A program made the position numbers and the translations under genes. Positions 1-8,391 of a DNA stretch of 26,494 nucleotides are shown here, in pieces. The stretch's first letter is position 1. Every line of letters starts with the position of its first letter. This DNA is from Planctomycetota bacterium (GTDB lineage Bacteria > Planctomycetota > Phycisphaerae > Phycisphaerales > UBA1924): NCBI GenBank assembly GCA_023432465.1, contig JAEYUO010000114.1:1-26494 (forward strand), read 5' to 3'. The notes below the pieces were generated by a model. The model saw only the letters and a program-made list of their open reading frames with translations. It was not told the origin of the DNA and searched no databases.

Positions 1-143
1 CCCCTTGCCCCTTCCACTTGCCGCCGTGCCCCCCTGCGCCCCCCCGCGGCTCAGGCGGAATTCGCCCGACGCTCTCGAACAACCTCGCTCTCGGGTCGAT
101 AGAGAGGGCGTCGGCCGAAGTGCACACCTTTCATTGGGGAACG

Positions 144-767
144 ATGGAACGCCAAGAACTCTCGGACCGTTGGTTGTTTCGCGTACTCGTCGCGACCGCG
201 TGCACGGTGACCGCGCTGAGCGCGCTCGCGGTTGCGGGCGCGGCGGTGGCGAGCCAGCCCACAAGCTGGTACCTGGTCGGATTCGAGATCGTCATCCTGA
301 TGAGCGGCATCATCGGCATCATGAGCGCGATGGGCCGATTCCCCGGTGGTCCGTCGATCACGCTGCTCTGCATCGCCGGAGCGGTCGCGGTCGGGTCGCT
401 GCTGGGCTATGTCGGCGCGGGGAAGACCCTGATGGGCTGGAGCCTGCGCCCGCTTCTGCTCGCGAGATTCGCGGATGCGGCCTTCCTGGGCGCGGCATCC
501 GGTGCGATCGTTCTTGCGCGGCAGCCGCGCAGTTCCATCCCTGCCCTGGCAAAGGGCATCCTCCTCGGTGCGGCGATGCTGGTCATCGCCGGAGCGGCGT
601 GGAAGCTCCGCGGCTCCATCAGCGGGGCCCCCGGACCCGTCCGCGTGGGCATGCTCGCATTGGTCGGTGTGGTCGCGATCTCGCTGTTCTCCGCGAGCGG
701 TCACTACATCATCCGCGCGTTTACGTTCAACCCGCTTCGGGCTCGCCCGCACGGTAACGGCGCATGA
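144..767 (+). CDS. Six-helix integral membrane protein of unknown function
   Basis: I do not recognise a family. The 207-residue protein is almost entirely hydrophobic, with about six predicted membrane helices (roughly residues 12-37, 43-63, 71-93, 109-125, 135-153 and 167-185) joined by short loops. The C-terminus is short and basic (RARPHG). No catalytic motif, binding motif or signal-peptide cleavage site is visible. The reading frame is open upstream to position 18, but ATG 144 is chosen because a GGGGA ribosome-binding sequence sits at 136-140 and the upstream translation is low-complexity proline-rich sequence. The gene converges on tig, and its stop codon (765-767) touches the tig terminator hairpin. 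A small transporter-like or structural membrane protein is possible; nothing in the sequence decides it. Confidence 0.7.
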   Translation: MERQELSDRWLFRVLVATACTVTALSALAVAGAAVASQPTSWYLVGFEIVILMSGIIGIMSAMGRFPGGPSITLLCIAGAVAVGSLLGYVGAGKTLMGWSLRPLLLARFADAAFLGAASGAIVLARQPRSSIPALAKGILLGAAMLVIAGAAWKLRGSISGAPGPVRVGMLALVGVVAISLFSASGHYIIRAFTFNPLRARPHGNGA

Positions 768-795
768 AAAAGGCCGGAGCGGGATGCTCCGGCCT
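767..795 (-). terminator. Intrinsic terminator of tig
   Basis: A perfect 10-bp inverted repeat (AGGCCGGAGC at 771-780, loop GGGAT, GCTCCGGCCT at 786-795) is followed on the minus strand by a run of five T. This is the classical rho-independent layout for transcription leaving tig. On the plus strand the hairpin is not followed by a T run, so it probably does not end transcription of the convergent membrane-protein gene efficiently. Confidence 0.9.
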
Positions 796-823
796 GGCTG
801 GATGCGGTTTTCAGGACTCGACC

Positions 824-2314
824 TCAGTCGGCCTTCTTCTTGGTCTTGCTCTTGGGCTTGCTTTCCGCGGCATCATCCGCAGCGGGCTCGCCGTCGTCCT
901 TCTTTGCGGACTTCTTCGCGGGCTTCTTGCCGCCGCCGGCCTCGGCCTGCTCGCCCATCATCTTGTTGAACTCGTCGAGGCTGATCTCCTCGACCTTGGA
1001 CTTGGCGATGATCGCGTCGAGCGTCTTGTGCTCGCGGATCTGCGTCCAGACGTTGCCGATCTGGTTCCGGGCGATGAGTTCCTGCCGGAGCTTCTCGGGC
1101 CGCTCGCCGCGCATGGCCGCCATCTGTGCGATGCGGCCATTGAGCTCGCTCTCGGTGACCTTCACATCAAGGTTCTCGCTCGCGCGGTCGAGCACGAAGA
1201 ACAGCTTGAGCTCCTTGACTGCCGACTCGTTGGAAGCGGCACGGATCTCGGCGAGCTGCTCCTCGATCTTCTGCGGATCGACCCCGCGGTAGGAGAGCTC
1301 CAGGCGGCGACGCTCGAGGTTCCGGGCCGTCTGGGCCGCGGTGACACGCTCGGGCATCTCCATCGTGACGTTGTCGAGCAGCCACCGGGCGATCTGGGTC
1401 CGCATCGCGGCCTGTTGCTCGATGCCGGCCCGCTGCTGGATGCGGTCGCGGATGATCTCCTTGACCTTGGATGCATCCTCCAGCCCGTATCGCTGGGCGA
1501 TCTCATCGGGGGTGGCGGAGATGATCTCGTCGGCACGCGCGATCTGAAAGGTGATCGTCAGCTTCTTGCCGCGGAGCTTCTCGTTCTCGTGGTTCTCGGG
1601 GCCGGTCGTGGTGACGGTGAAGGTGCCGCCGACCTCGGGCTTGCCGATCTGCTTGGCGAAGTCATCGACCATGACGCCCAGGATCATGCCGCGGCCGTTG
1701 CTCTCATCGCCGGGGATCTGAACGACGGCGTCCTGGATGTCGTAGTGCTTCTCGCCGGAGTCATCGACCATGACGGCGTGACCCGTGAGGTAGTCGCCCT
1801 TGCCCGGCGCCGACTTGGGTTCGAGGCGTCCTTCGTTGAGCAGGAGCCGATCGACTTCCTTCTGCACCATCTCGTCGGTGACTTCGAGGCGGGGCTTCTT
1901 GATCGCGATCCCCGAGAAGGCCGGCAACTCGAACTCCGGCAGGACTTCAATCTCGACCTCGAAGCTCAGCGGCTTGCCCTCAACCAGCTCGACGTTCAGC
2001 AGATCCTCGCTGATCGGATCGCCGATCACGCGGAGCTTGTTGTCCTCGACAGCCTTGGAGTAGGCCTGCGCCACAAGCTGATTGCGAGCCTCGCGACGCA
2101 GCGTGCTGCCGAACCGCTTCTCCACAAGCCGTCTCGGGGCGCGGCCCTTGCGGAAGCCGGGCAGTTCCGTCTCGGCGGTCAGGGTCTCGATCGAGGTACC
2201 CAGGTGCTCCGTCACGGTTTCCGAGGGGATCTCGATCGAGAGCTTCTTGCGGCTGGGGCCGACGTCCGTCAGTTTCACTTTATTGGGACGCTCGGTCGTT
2301 TCAGTTGTAGCCAT
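824..2314 (-). CDS. tig: Trigger factor (ribosome-associated chaperone and prolyl isomerase)
   Basis: Trigger factor binds near the polypeptide exit of the ribosome and shields nascent chains; its FKBP-like domain can isomerise prolyl bonds. The N-terminal ribosome-binding domain carries the signature loop GFRKGRAP (residues 53-60). The PPIase-like domain spans about 170-280 (from KGDYLTGHA), and the C-terminal arm domain runs to about 450. At 496 residues it is longer than the usual 430 or so because of a Lys/Ala/Asp/Glu-rich C-terminal tail (about 455-496) that begins after a GGGKK stretch and ends KKKAD. The start is ATG at 2312-2314 with GGAG seven bases upstream. In many bacteria tig is followed by clpP and clpX; here it stands alone and ends in a strong terminator. 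Identity is secure from the ribosome-binding motif and domain order. Confidence 0.96.
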   Translation of the reverse strand: MATTETTERPNKVKLTDVGPSRKKLSIEIPSETVTEHLGTSIETLTAETELPGFRKGRAPRRLVEKRFGSTLRREARNQLVAQAYSKAVEDNKLRVIGDPISEDLLNVELVEGKPLSFEVEIEVLPEFELPAFSGIAIKKPRLEVTDEMVQKEVDRLLLNEGRLEPKSAPGKGDYLTGHAVMVDDSGEKHYDIQDAVVQIPGDESNGRGMILGVMVDDFAKQIGKPEVGGTFTVTTTGPENHENEKLRGKKLTITFQIARADEIISATPDEIAQRYGLEDASKVKEIIRDRIQQRAGIEQQAAMRTQIARWLLDNVTMEMPERVTAAQTARNLERRRLELSYRGVDPQKIEEQLAEIRAASNESAVKELKLFFVLDRASENLDVKVTESELNGRIAQMAAMRGERPEKLRQELIARNQIGNVWTQIREHKTLDAIIAKSKVEEISLDEFNKMMGEQAEAGGGKKPAKKSAKKDDGEPAADDAAESKPKSKTKKKAD

Positions 2315-2501
2315 TGGTTATCTCCGGGGTCCAGAGCAGCCGCCAACCCTGGCGACGGCTCCCCACCCGATGTGCGAAGGGCATGGTAGGGGGGTTGGCT
2401 TCCTCGGGTTCACGCATGCGGAGGAGCGCCGCGCCCGCATCGAGCGGGCCGCGACAGCCTGCGTGCGGCGCGACTCCTCAACCCGTGCCCCGAGCGTGCG
2501 G

Positions 2502-2507
2502 TAAACT
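2502..2507 (+). promoter_or_regulatory. Candidate -10 element for the FG-GAP protein gene
   Basis: TAAACT lies 46 bases upstream of the chosen ATG, in the 239-bp divergent region between tig and the FG-GAP gene. No good -35 hexamer is seen at 16-18 bp upstream. It is supported mainly by resemblance in sequence and position to TACACT/TACGAT hexamers ahead of other genes in this window. Confidence 0.3.
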
Positions 2508-2553
2508 CCGTCCCGGCGGGACACCAAACGACAGACAGATGGAGGTCGGCAGC

Positions 2554-4905
2554 ATGCGATGGACTCTCTTGGCGGCGGCGTGCGGAACTGGTGTGCTCAG
2601 CGCGATCGCGTCCGCGCAGCCGACGGAGGATCTTGCCCGGTACTTCGGCTTCGCCCCGATGCGGACCGTCGTGGTGGATCAGGACTGCGGCCCGATGATC
2701 ACCGGGGACATCAACGGCGATGGCCGCCCCGATCTGGTCGTCGTGAACAACCGCAAGAGTCGTATCGAGCTGCACCTGCTGCGGGCCGAGGAACGCACGA
2801 TTGAACAGGCGGATCGGCAGACCCGCGCCAACGAACTGCCGCCCAATCCGTGGTACGACCGCGTGGATGTCAGTGTCCCGCACCGCGTGACCGCCGTGCG
2901 GACGCACGACGTCGATGGCGACGGAATGCCCGACCTGGTGTACGCCGGGAGCAATCCCGCTGAGCTGGTAATCATGCGCCAGACAGCCAAGGCTAAGTTT
3001 GAGATCGTGACGCGCCGGCGGACGCCTGACCTCTCTTCGCGGCAGGGCGGCTTCCACATCGCCGACCTTGTGGGCGACGACATGCCCGAGCTCATCGCCA
3101 TGGTCGACGGCAAGGTGCAGGTCTTCCCGTTGAACGCGGCTGGCGTCATCGGAGACCCCCTGGTGCTGGCCTCCGCCGGTGCGCTGGCGGCGGCCTTCCC
3201 CGAGGACTTTGATGGTGACGGCAAGCTCGATCTGCTCGCGGTCTCTCCGGATGATGCAGCTCCCCTGCGACTGTGGCTCCAGCGGCAGGATCCTCGCAGC
3301 GCGACCAAGCGTGGGCTGCTCGGGGCTGAGACGCGCTTCGAGATGCCGCAGCTTCGCGAGGTGGAGCCGGTTCGCTTTCCCGGCCGCTCCGCCGCTTCGA
3401 TCGGCGTGATCGAGAAGGCCTCGCGCCGCATCGTCTTCTACGACTACACGAATCGGCCGGGCGCTGCGCTGCTTGCATCGCACGCCGGCGGGGCCGAGAT
3501 GGAAGCTCAAGCCGAGATCACCGGCTTCTCCGACGGGGCCAACAAAGACCGCTCCGTCGCCGTGGCGGACATTGACGGCGACGGACTTCCGGACCTGATT
3601 GCGACCGACGCCCGCACAAACTCGATCGTCGTGCACCGGCAATCCCGCGGCGTCGGGCTTGGCCGCGGCGAGGCGTTCAGCGCATTCAAAAAGCCCAAGA
3701 CCGTCGCGATGGAGCAGTGGGACGGCATCGGCCCGCTTGAGGTGTTTGTGCTTTCCGAGGAAGAAAAGACGGTGGGCATCGCGTCTTTCGACCCGGACAA
3801 GGGGAGGCTTGGCTTTCCGCTGCCGCTGACGATCAAGACCGCCGGGGCCGCGCCGGTGGCGATGGCGACGCTCCGCATCGAAGACAAGCCGGTGCTCGCG
3901 GTTGTCGTCAAGGTTCGGCGCGATCACACCCTCGAGCTGCACTCCCCCGATGGAGAGGTCCGGCTGATCGAACTCAAGAACGTGAATCGACCGCCGCAGA
4001 GCATCCTTGCGGCGGACCCGGATCAGGATGGCATCACCGACCTCCTGCTCTTTACACCCGGCGAGCCGATGGTCATGGTTCGCGGCACGGGCGAGAGCGG
4101 AGAGGCCGGATTCGTCGTGCTGACCGATGCGGAGATGCCGCAGTTCGGCTTGGTTCAGGCCGCGGGCCCGGACAACACCGCGCTGCTGGATGTCACCGGC
4201 AACGGACGGCCGGAGCTTCTTATCGCCGACGAGAACTATGTCCGCGCGTGCACGTTTGATGTCAAGACGGGATGGCGCGTGGTGGAGCAGGTCACCGTGC
4301 GCGATACAGGGGCGCGTCTGACGGGGCTTGCGACCCTGGGCGACGGCCCGGGGGCCAAGGTCGTCGCGGCCGACCGGGCCAACGGCAGGCTCCTGATCCT
4401 GGCGCGGGAGCGTCCCGACGATCCACTGACGGTTAGCGCGAAGCTCCGTGTGCGCGGCTTCCAGCTGGCGGGCGTCTGGTGCGGTCCGTTCGGCGGAAAC
4501 GATGAACCCGCCATCATGTGCACGAACGAAGAGGGCTTCGCGCTTGTTCGGCTCTCCGGCCAGCGTGCGGAGCTGGCGGAGTTCGCGGCCTATCGCGCCG
4601 AGAGCGAGCTCCGGGTCGAGCATGAGCTGCAGGTCGGCGATGTGAACGGGGATGGATATGTGGATGTCGTGGTCCTGGATGCGGGCGAACAGATGTGCCA
4701 GGTGCTGACCTTCTCCGCCGCTCGGAAGCTGCACATGGCCATGGAGTTTGAGGTCTTCCAGACGCGGCTGTTCTCCGGCGGAGCACCCCGGCAGTTCGAG
4801 CCCCGGTCCGCCGTCATTGCGGATGCGACCGGCGATGCAAAGCACGACCTCATCCTGCTCGTTCACGACCGCGTGCAGATCTACCCCCAGCCCGCCAAGC
4901 CCTGA
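2554..4905 (+). CDS. Secreted FG-GAP/VCBS repeat protein
   Basis: A 783-residue exported protein with a signal peptide (cleavage expected after IASA, about residue 21). The mature part is built from FG-GAP/VCBS-type units, each with a calcium-loop motif of the form D-x-[DN]-G-D-G-x-x-D. Examples are DINGDGRPD (about residue 52), DVDGDGMPD (119), DFDGDGKLD (218), DIDGDGLPD (338), DPDQDGITD (487), DVTGNGRPE (545) and DVNGDGYVD (694), with degenerate copies near 174 (ADLVGDDMPE) and 756 (DATGDAKHD). Such repeats normally fold into a beta-propeller stabilised by calcium. The ATG at 2554 is preferred over 2539 because GGAGG (2541-2545) sits eight bases before it and the signal peptide then begins MRWTLL. 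The gene is divergent from tig. FG-GAP proteins are abundant in planctomycetes; the ligand or function cannot be told from sequence. Confidence 0.9.
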   Translation: MRWTLLAAACGTGVLSAIASAQPTEDLARYFGFAPMRTVVVDQDCGPMITGDINGDGRPDLVVVNNRKSRIELHLLRAEERTIEQADRQTRANELPPNPWYDRVDVSVPHRVTAVRTHDVDGDGMPDLVYAGSNPAELVIMRQTAKAKFEIVTRRRTPDLSSRQGGFHIADLVGDDMPELIAMVDGKVQVFPLNAAGVIGDPLVLASAGALAAAFPEDFDGDGKLDLLAVSPDDAAPLRLWLQRQDPRSATKRGLLGAETRFEMPQLREVEPVRFPGRSAASIGVIEKASRRIVFYDYTNRPGAALLASHAGGAEMEAQAEITGFSDGANKDRSVAVADIDGDGLPDLIATDARTNSIVVHRQSRGVGLGRGEAFSAFKKPKTVAMEQWDGIGPLEVFVLSEEEKTVGIASFDPDKGRLGFPLPLTIKTAGAAPVAMATLRIEDKPVLAVVVKVRRDHTLELHSPDGEVRLIELKNVNRPPQSILAADPDQDGITDLLLFTPGEPMVMVRGTGESGEAGFVVLTDAEMPQFGLVQAAGPDNTALLDVTGNGRPELLIADENYVRACTFDVKTGWRVVEQVTVRDTGARLTGLATLGDGPGAKVVAADRANGRLLILARERPDDPLTVSAKLRVRGFQLAGVWCGPFGGNDEPAIMCTNEEGFALVRLSGQRAELAEFAAYRAESELRVEHELQVGDVNGDGYVDVVVLDAGEQMCQVLTFSAARKLHMAMEFEVFQTRLFSGGAPRQFEPRSAVIADATGDAKHDLILLVHDRVQIYPQPAKP

Positions 4906-4925
4906 CCCGGTCTTCTGCCCCGTCG

Positions 4926-4954
4926 TTGCCGGTTGGCGTGGCCGGGGCTATTGT
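4926..4954 (+). promoter_or_regulatory. Sigma-70-type promoter of tRNA-Leu
   Basis: TTGCCG (4926-4931) and TATTGT (4949-4954) are separated by 17 bp. The expected transcription start is near 4961, about 11 bases before the mature tRNA 5' end. It lies just after the FG-GAP gene stop, so the tRNA is probably an independent unit. Confidence 0.5.
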
Positions 4955-4971
4955 TCGGACGCTTGCGAAAA

Positions 4972-5055
4972 GCGGTCGTGGCGGAATTGGCAGACGCGCC
5001 AGATTCAGGTTCTGGTGGGGTCACACCCGTGGAGGTTCGACTCCTCTCGACCGCA
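4972..5055 (+). tRNA. tRNA-Leu (anticodon CAG)
   Basis: This is a class II tRNA. The acceptor arms GCGGTCG (4972-4978) and CGACCGC (5048-5054) pair perfectly and are followed by discriminator A. The anticodon stem CCAGA/TCTGG encloses loop TTCAGGT, giving anticodon CAG, which reads CUG. A long variable arm (GGGT/ACCC) fits leucine, and the T loop TTCGACT is closed by GGAGG/CCTCT with one G-U pair. The terminal CCA is not encoded (ATTC follows the acceptor), so it must be added by a nucleotidyltransferase. A promoter and a terminator flank it closely. Confidence 0.97.
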
Positions 5056-5083
5056 TTCGAGGACGATTGCGAATGCAAGCGGC

Positions 5084-5117
5084 AAGGACCCTCCTCTCGG
5101 AGGGTTCTTGTGCTTTT
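5084..5117 (+). terminator. Intrinsic terminator after tRNA-Leu
   Basis: The stem AAGGACCCTCC (5084-5094) pairs with GGAGGGTTCTT (5099-5109) around a TCTC loop, with one G-U pair. GTGC and a short T run (5114-5117) follow. The position 29 bases after the tRNA fits termination of the precursor. Confidence 0.8.
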
Positions 5118-5149
5118 GGCGATCGACAACGCCGCGTGGGTGCTGCCTG

Positions 5150-5155
5150 TACACT
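5150..5155 (+). promoter_or_regulatory. Candidate -10 element for the HtrA-type protease gene
   Basis: TACACT lies 41 bases before the ATG and just after the tRNA terminator, where a new promoter is expected. No convincing -35 hexamer is present. The same hexamer occurs 44 bases ahead of rpsL. Confidence 0.4.
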
Positions 5156-5196
5156 CTGTGCCCTTTCACCTCGTTTGAGCTCAGGAGTACAGATCG

Positions 5197-6237
5197 ATGA
5201 ACCGTACCTCGGTCTCTTTGGCGGTCTTGGGGATTGCTGGGTTCGGACTGCTCTCGATCGCCGCGGGCTCGCCCGCACGACCTGTGACCGAGGCCGCCGC
5301 GGCCTCGTCCGACGGTCAGCCCGAATCGGCCGATCGAGTCACGTTGTCCGACGGCCGCACGGTCTCGGCCCCGATTCTGAAGGAGACCGCCGAGTTTTTG
5401 TGGCTGGACATGGGTTTCAGCGTGCTGCAGGTCCCCCGGTCGAGCGTGGAATCGATCGAACGCGCCAAGGCCGACGAGACCGGAGTCGAAACCCGCAGCG
5501 TCAAGGACCTCTTCCGCTCAGCCGAGCGCCTCCCCGAGCGCACCCCGAAGGAACTGGCTCGCCGATTCGGCGGTGCGGTGATCAAGGTCCAGACGCCCAG
5601 AGGGTTGGGTTCGGGGTTCATCGTCGATCCCGCGGGCTACGCGATCACCAACGCGCACGTGGTGCAGGGCGAGCGGCGGATCAAGGTCACGGTCTATGAG
5701 CAGACCGAGCGGGACTTCCGCCTGCGGATCTATGAAAACGTCGAACTGATCGCTGTGAACGACCACATCGATCTCGCGCTCATTCAGATCAAGCCAAACA
5801 AGGATGAGGACGCCGTCGAGTTCCCATACGTCATGGTCCAGGGGGCCGAGGACCTGGCCGCGGGACAGGACGTGTTCGCGATTGGCTCGCCGCTCGGGCT
5901 GGAGCGGACGCTGAGCCGCGGCGTCGTCTCGACAACCCAACGGTCCTTCGAAGGGCTGTCATACATCCAGACCGACACGCAGATCAACCCCGGCAACTCG
6001 GGCGGGCCGCTGTTCAATCTGCGGGGCGAGGTCATCGGCGTAACCAACATGGGCATCCCGCTCGGCGAGGGGCTGAACTTCGCCATCCCGGCAAGGTATG
6101 TCAAGGACTTCATCCGCAACCGCGACGCGTTCGCGTTTGATGAGCAGAACCCCAACGCCGGCTACAAGTACAACGACCCGCCCACGCGTTCGGCCTTCGC
6201 GCCGCCGGCCGCGCTGGATGATGCGACGGCGCCGTAA
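5197..6237 (+). CDS. Secreted HtrA/DegP-type trypsin-like serine protease without PDZ domain
   Basis: This 346-residue exported protease begins with a hydrophobic signal segment (about residues 5-24). A small beta-domain follows (about 47-90, with DRVTLSDGRTV and VLQVPRSSVESIE) that looks like an SH3-like add-on. The chymotrypsin-fold domain runs from about 120 to 310. The catalytic triad is visible: H154 in TNAHVV, D192 in DHIDLALI and S268 in NPGNSGGPL. After the protease domain only a short unstructured tail remains, so the PDZ domains usual in DegP, DegQ and DegS are absent. The likely role is cleavage of misfolded or specific envelope proteins outside the cytoplasm. The start is supported by AGGAG at 5183-5187. 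The next gene follows after 68 bases and may be co-transcribed. The family is sure; the substrate is unknown. Confidence 0.92.
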   Translation: MNRTSVSLAVLGIAGFGLLSIAAGSPARPVTEAAAASSDGQPESADRVTLSDGRTVSAPILKETAEFLWLDMGFSVLQVPRSSVESIERAKADETGVETRSVKDLFRSAERLPERTPKELARRFGGAVIKVQTPRGLGSGFIVDPAGYAITNAHVVQGERRIKVTVYEQTERDFRLRIYENVELIAVNDHIDLALIQIKPNKDEDAVEFPYVMVQGAEDLAAGQDVFAIGSPLGLERTLSRGVVSTTQRSFEGLSYIQTDTQINPGNSGGPLFNLRGEVIGVTNMGIPLGEGLNFAIPARYVKDFIRNRDAFAFDEQNPNAGYKYNDPPTRSAFAPPAALDDATAP

Positions 6238-6305
6238 CGCCGCGGCACACCGGCCGCGTACAAACTCAACACAACGACAGACCCGGCATTCCACAGGAGC
6301 GGCAT

Positions 6306-8222
6306 ATGGCCTTTGCAGCACGGACGGGGTGGGGTTTCGCGGCGATTCTGCTTTCCTCGGCGCCGCTCGCGCTCGCCGACAACCCCGCCATCCAGGACAT
6401 CGCGCCCAAGGACTGCTTCCTGGTCGTCTCTGTGCCCGAGTGGCCCGCGGCAAAGGCGGCGTTCGATCGCTCACCCATGGGGCAGCTCTGGCTGGACAAC
6501 GCGATGCAGGAATGGCTCGCCGGGATGTGGAAGGAGTTCCGCGAGGATTCCGGGCCCGAACGCTCGCAGATGATCGATGATCTGCTGGAGCGCATCGAAG
6601 ATCTCGGCGAACCGACAGGCGCGATCGGCGGGGCGTGGACGCTGGGAAAGAACGGCGAGGCCGAAGAGGGCGGCGAGCCCGCCATGGCCTCCCACATGCT
6701 GTTGATGGCGGACTTCGGCGAGGGCGCCGCCAAGGTCGAGGCCGAGATTGTCGAGTTGCTCGAGGAGGAGTCGAAGAAGGACCGCCTGACGCTCACACCC
6801 GTCACGGTTGCGGGCATCGATGCGCACGAGATCGAACTCACCATCGACCTCGATGATGCGATGAACGATCCTGAAGACGACTTCGGGATGGACCAGTTCG
6901 GCGAGTTTGGCGGCGCGGATCTGCCCGGGTTCAACGACCTTCTGACCGGCGGCGGTGACGGGCCGATCAAGCTGTTCCTCGCGCGGGCCGGCGGCGCGAT
7001 CGTGGTCGCTTCGCGGCAGGAGGGGCTCGAGCACGCACTGGACAGACTCGCCGGTGCAAACCGCCCCCACCTCGCCGAGAGCGACGATTGGAACAACGCG
7101 ATCGCCCAGCACCCAAGGAATCGTCAGGCCGTTGCCGCCGTGTTCATCAACGACTCCGTGCGAGAGCTGATCCGTGGCGCGGGCGGCGGGTTGTCGGATG
7201 TCCTTCCCCTTCCGCTGGACGAGATGGGACTGGGGATCGACAAGGTCCTCGCAACCCTCGGGCTCGCTCCGGTCAAGGCGATCTCTCTCGGCGTCAAGCT
7301 CGATGCCGAAGTCGGCCCTGATGTCGCTGTCGAGCAGACTATCGGAATCCTGCTCCCGGAGAAGGGCGGCCTCTTCACGCTTCTGGATGGCGAGGGGGCC
7401 GCGTTTGATCCACCGTCCTGGGTCGGCGCCGATGTCGCCGGCGTCGGACGGTTCAATCTGCGGTTTGAACGCATCGTCCCGATGCTTGAAGAGATCGTCA
7501 AGACTCTCCCGCCGGACTTGCAGGGTCTGGTCTCGGGCGGAGTGCAGTTCGTCAAGGGCTCGTTCGGCCGCGCGTTCGAATCCATGGGCCCCGAGATGTA
7601 TCTCGTTGACACCATTTCCAAGCCGTTTACCGCGACAAGTTCCGCCCGCATCGTTGCGATCAAGGTTCGCGACGAACTGACCGTCGCGAACGCCGTCTCG
7701 GGCATCGCGGCCCAGACCGGCATGGACTCCAGGGACTTCCAGGGCGCGCAGATCTACGACGACATGGAGAACTCGTTTGCGCTCGGCCTCGGCTTCGGCT
7801 GGCTGTTTGTCGGCGAGCCGGCGGGTGTGGAGAACGCCATGCGGCGGGCTTCCAACCCCGGCGAGGCAGGTGCTTCGCTCGCGGCGAGCGATCGATTCCG
7901 CCGGGCTGTGAGCGCGACGAGCGCTATGGGCCCCGGGCTCGTGCAGAGCTGGACCGATGACCACCAGTCCCTCGACTACAGCATCTGGTCTGCCCGCAAT
8001 CCGCTCGCGATGATGCGGGCGGAGTGGGAGGGGCTTGGGCTTGACCCCGAGGAGGTCGACGAGATCCTCGAGGGCATGGAAATCGAGGCCCCCACGTGGA
8101 TGGAGGACATGCCGCCGGTTGACCTGTTCAAGCGGTACATGGACTCGAGCGTGTTCTCGCTGCGATCAACCCCCGATGGTTTCCGGGGGGCCTACATCAT
8201 CCTGCCGCCGCGAAAGCCGTGA
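6306..8222 (+). CDS. Large acidic exported protein of unknown function
   Basis: A 638-residue protein with a signal peptide (MAFAARTGWG..., cleavage after ALALA near residue 24). The mature part is strongly acidic. It includes an Asp/Glu-rich stretch at about residues 178-205 (DLDDAMNDPEDDFGMDQFGEFG) that interrupts otherwise alternating alpha/beta-looking sequence. I see no catalytic motif or membrane anchor after the signal peptide. Segments such as NAMRRASNPGEAGASLAASDRF and the opening IAPKDCFLVVSVP recall the DUF3352-like exported proteins of planctomycetes, but I cannot confirm that. The start is fixed by AGGAG (6295-6299) six bases before the ATG. Its neighbour 68 bases upstream is the HtrA-type protease, so it could be a partner or substrate; that is only inference from position. 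Confidence 0.75.
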   Translation: MAFAARTGWGFAAILLSSAPLALADNPAIQDIAPKDCFLVVSVPEWPAAKAAFDRSPMGQLWLDNAMQEWLAGMWKEFREDSGPERSQMIDDLLERIEDLGEPTGAIGGAWTLGKNGEAEEGGEPAMASHMLLMADFGEGAAKVEAEIVELLEEESKKDRLTLTPVTVAGIDAHEIELTIDLDDAMNDPEDDFGMDQFGEFGGADLPGFNDLLTGGGDGPIKLFLARAGGAIVVASRQEGLEHALDRLAGANRPHLAESDDWNNAIAQHPRNRQAVAAVFINDSVRELIRGAGGGLSDVLPLPLDEMGLGIDKVLATLGLAPVKAISLGVKLDAEVGPDVAVEQTIGILLPEKGGLFTLLDGEGAAFDPPSWVGADVAGVGRFNLRFERIVPMLEEIVKTLPPDLQGLVSGGVQFVKGSFGRAFESMGPEMYLVDTISKPFTATSSARIVAIKVRDELTVANAVSGIAAQTGMDSRDFQGAQIYDDMENSFALGLGFGWLFVGEPAGVENAMRRASNPGEAGASLAASDRFRRAVSATSAMGPGLVQSWTDDHQSLDYSIWSARNPLAMMRAEWEGLGLDPEEVDEILEGMEIEAPTWMEDMPPVDLFKRYMDSSVFSLRSTPDGFRGAYIILPPRKP

Positions 8223-8391
8223 CGGAAAGCCGCGAGGTGCGCATCGCAGTAAGTGGACCGGGGCGGCGGGGCGCGTGGCCCAGTGGCCGGTAACAATCCG
8301 ATGGGGTGTCGGCGGGAGGGTGTTCTTGGGCCGCGCGGCCGTGTCGCCAGCGCGCTCCCGGTTGTGGCGTCCGTTTCTTTGGGGAATCCCG

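Noticed and set aside
1..143. Upstream extension of the first membrane protein or a separate small gene
   Set aside because: The translation is low-complexity and Pro-rich; the ribosome-binding sequence points to ATG 144. I see nothing else convincing there beyond a weak TAGAGA hexamer at 100-105.
764..2389. Long plus-strand open frame opposite tig
   Set aside because: The Leu/Asp/Gly-rich translation is a typical antisense shadow; the minus-strand frame gives a full trigger factor with its own terminator.
2410..4866. Long open frame on the minus strand opposite the FG-GAP protein
   Set aside because: High GC content gives long antisense frames. The translation has no domain or start signal, while the plus-strand product has a signal peptide and repeated calcium-loop motifs.
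8223..8391. Promoter of the Bat operon
   Set aside because: TAACAAT at 8291-8297 is the nearest -10-like sequence, but it fits the TAnnnT pattern poorly and has no -35 partner, so I do not annotate it.
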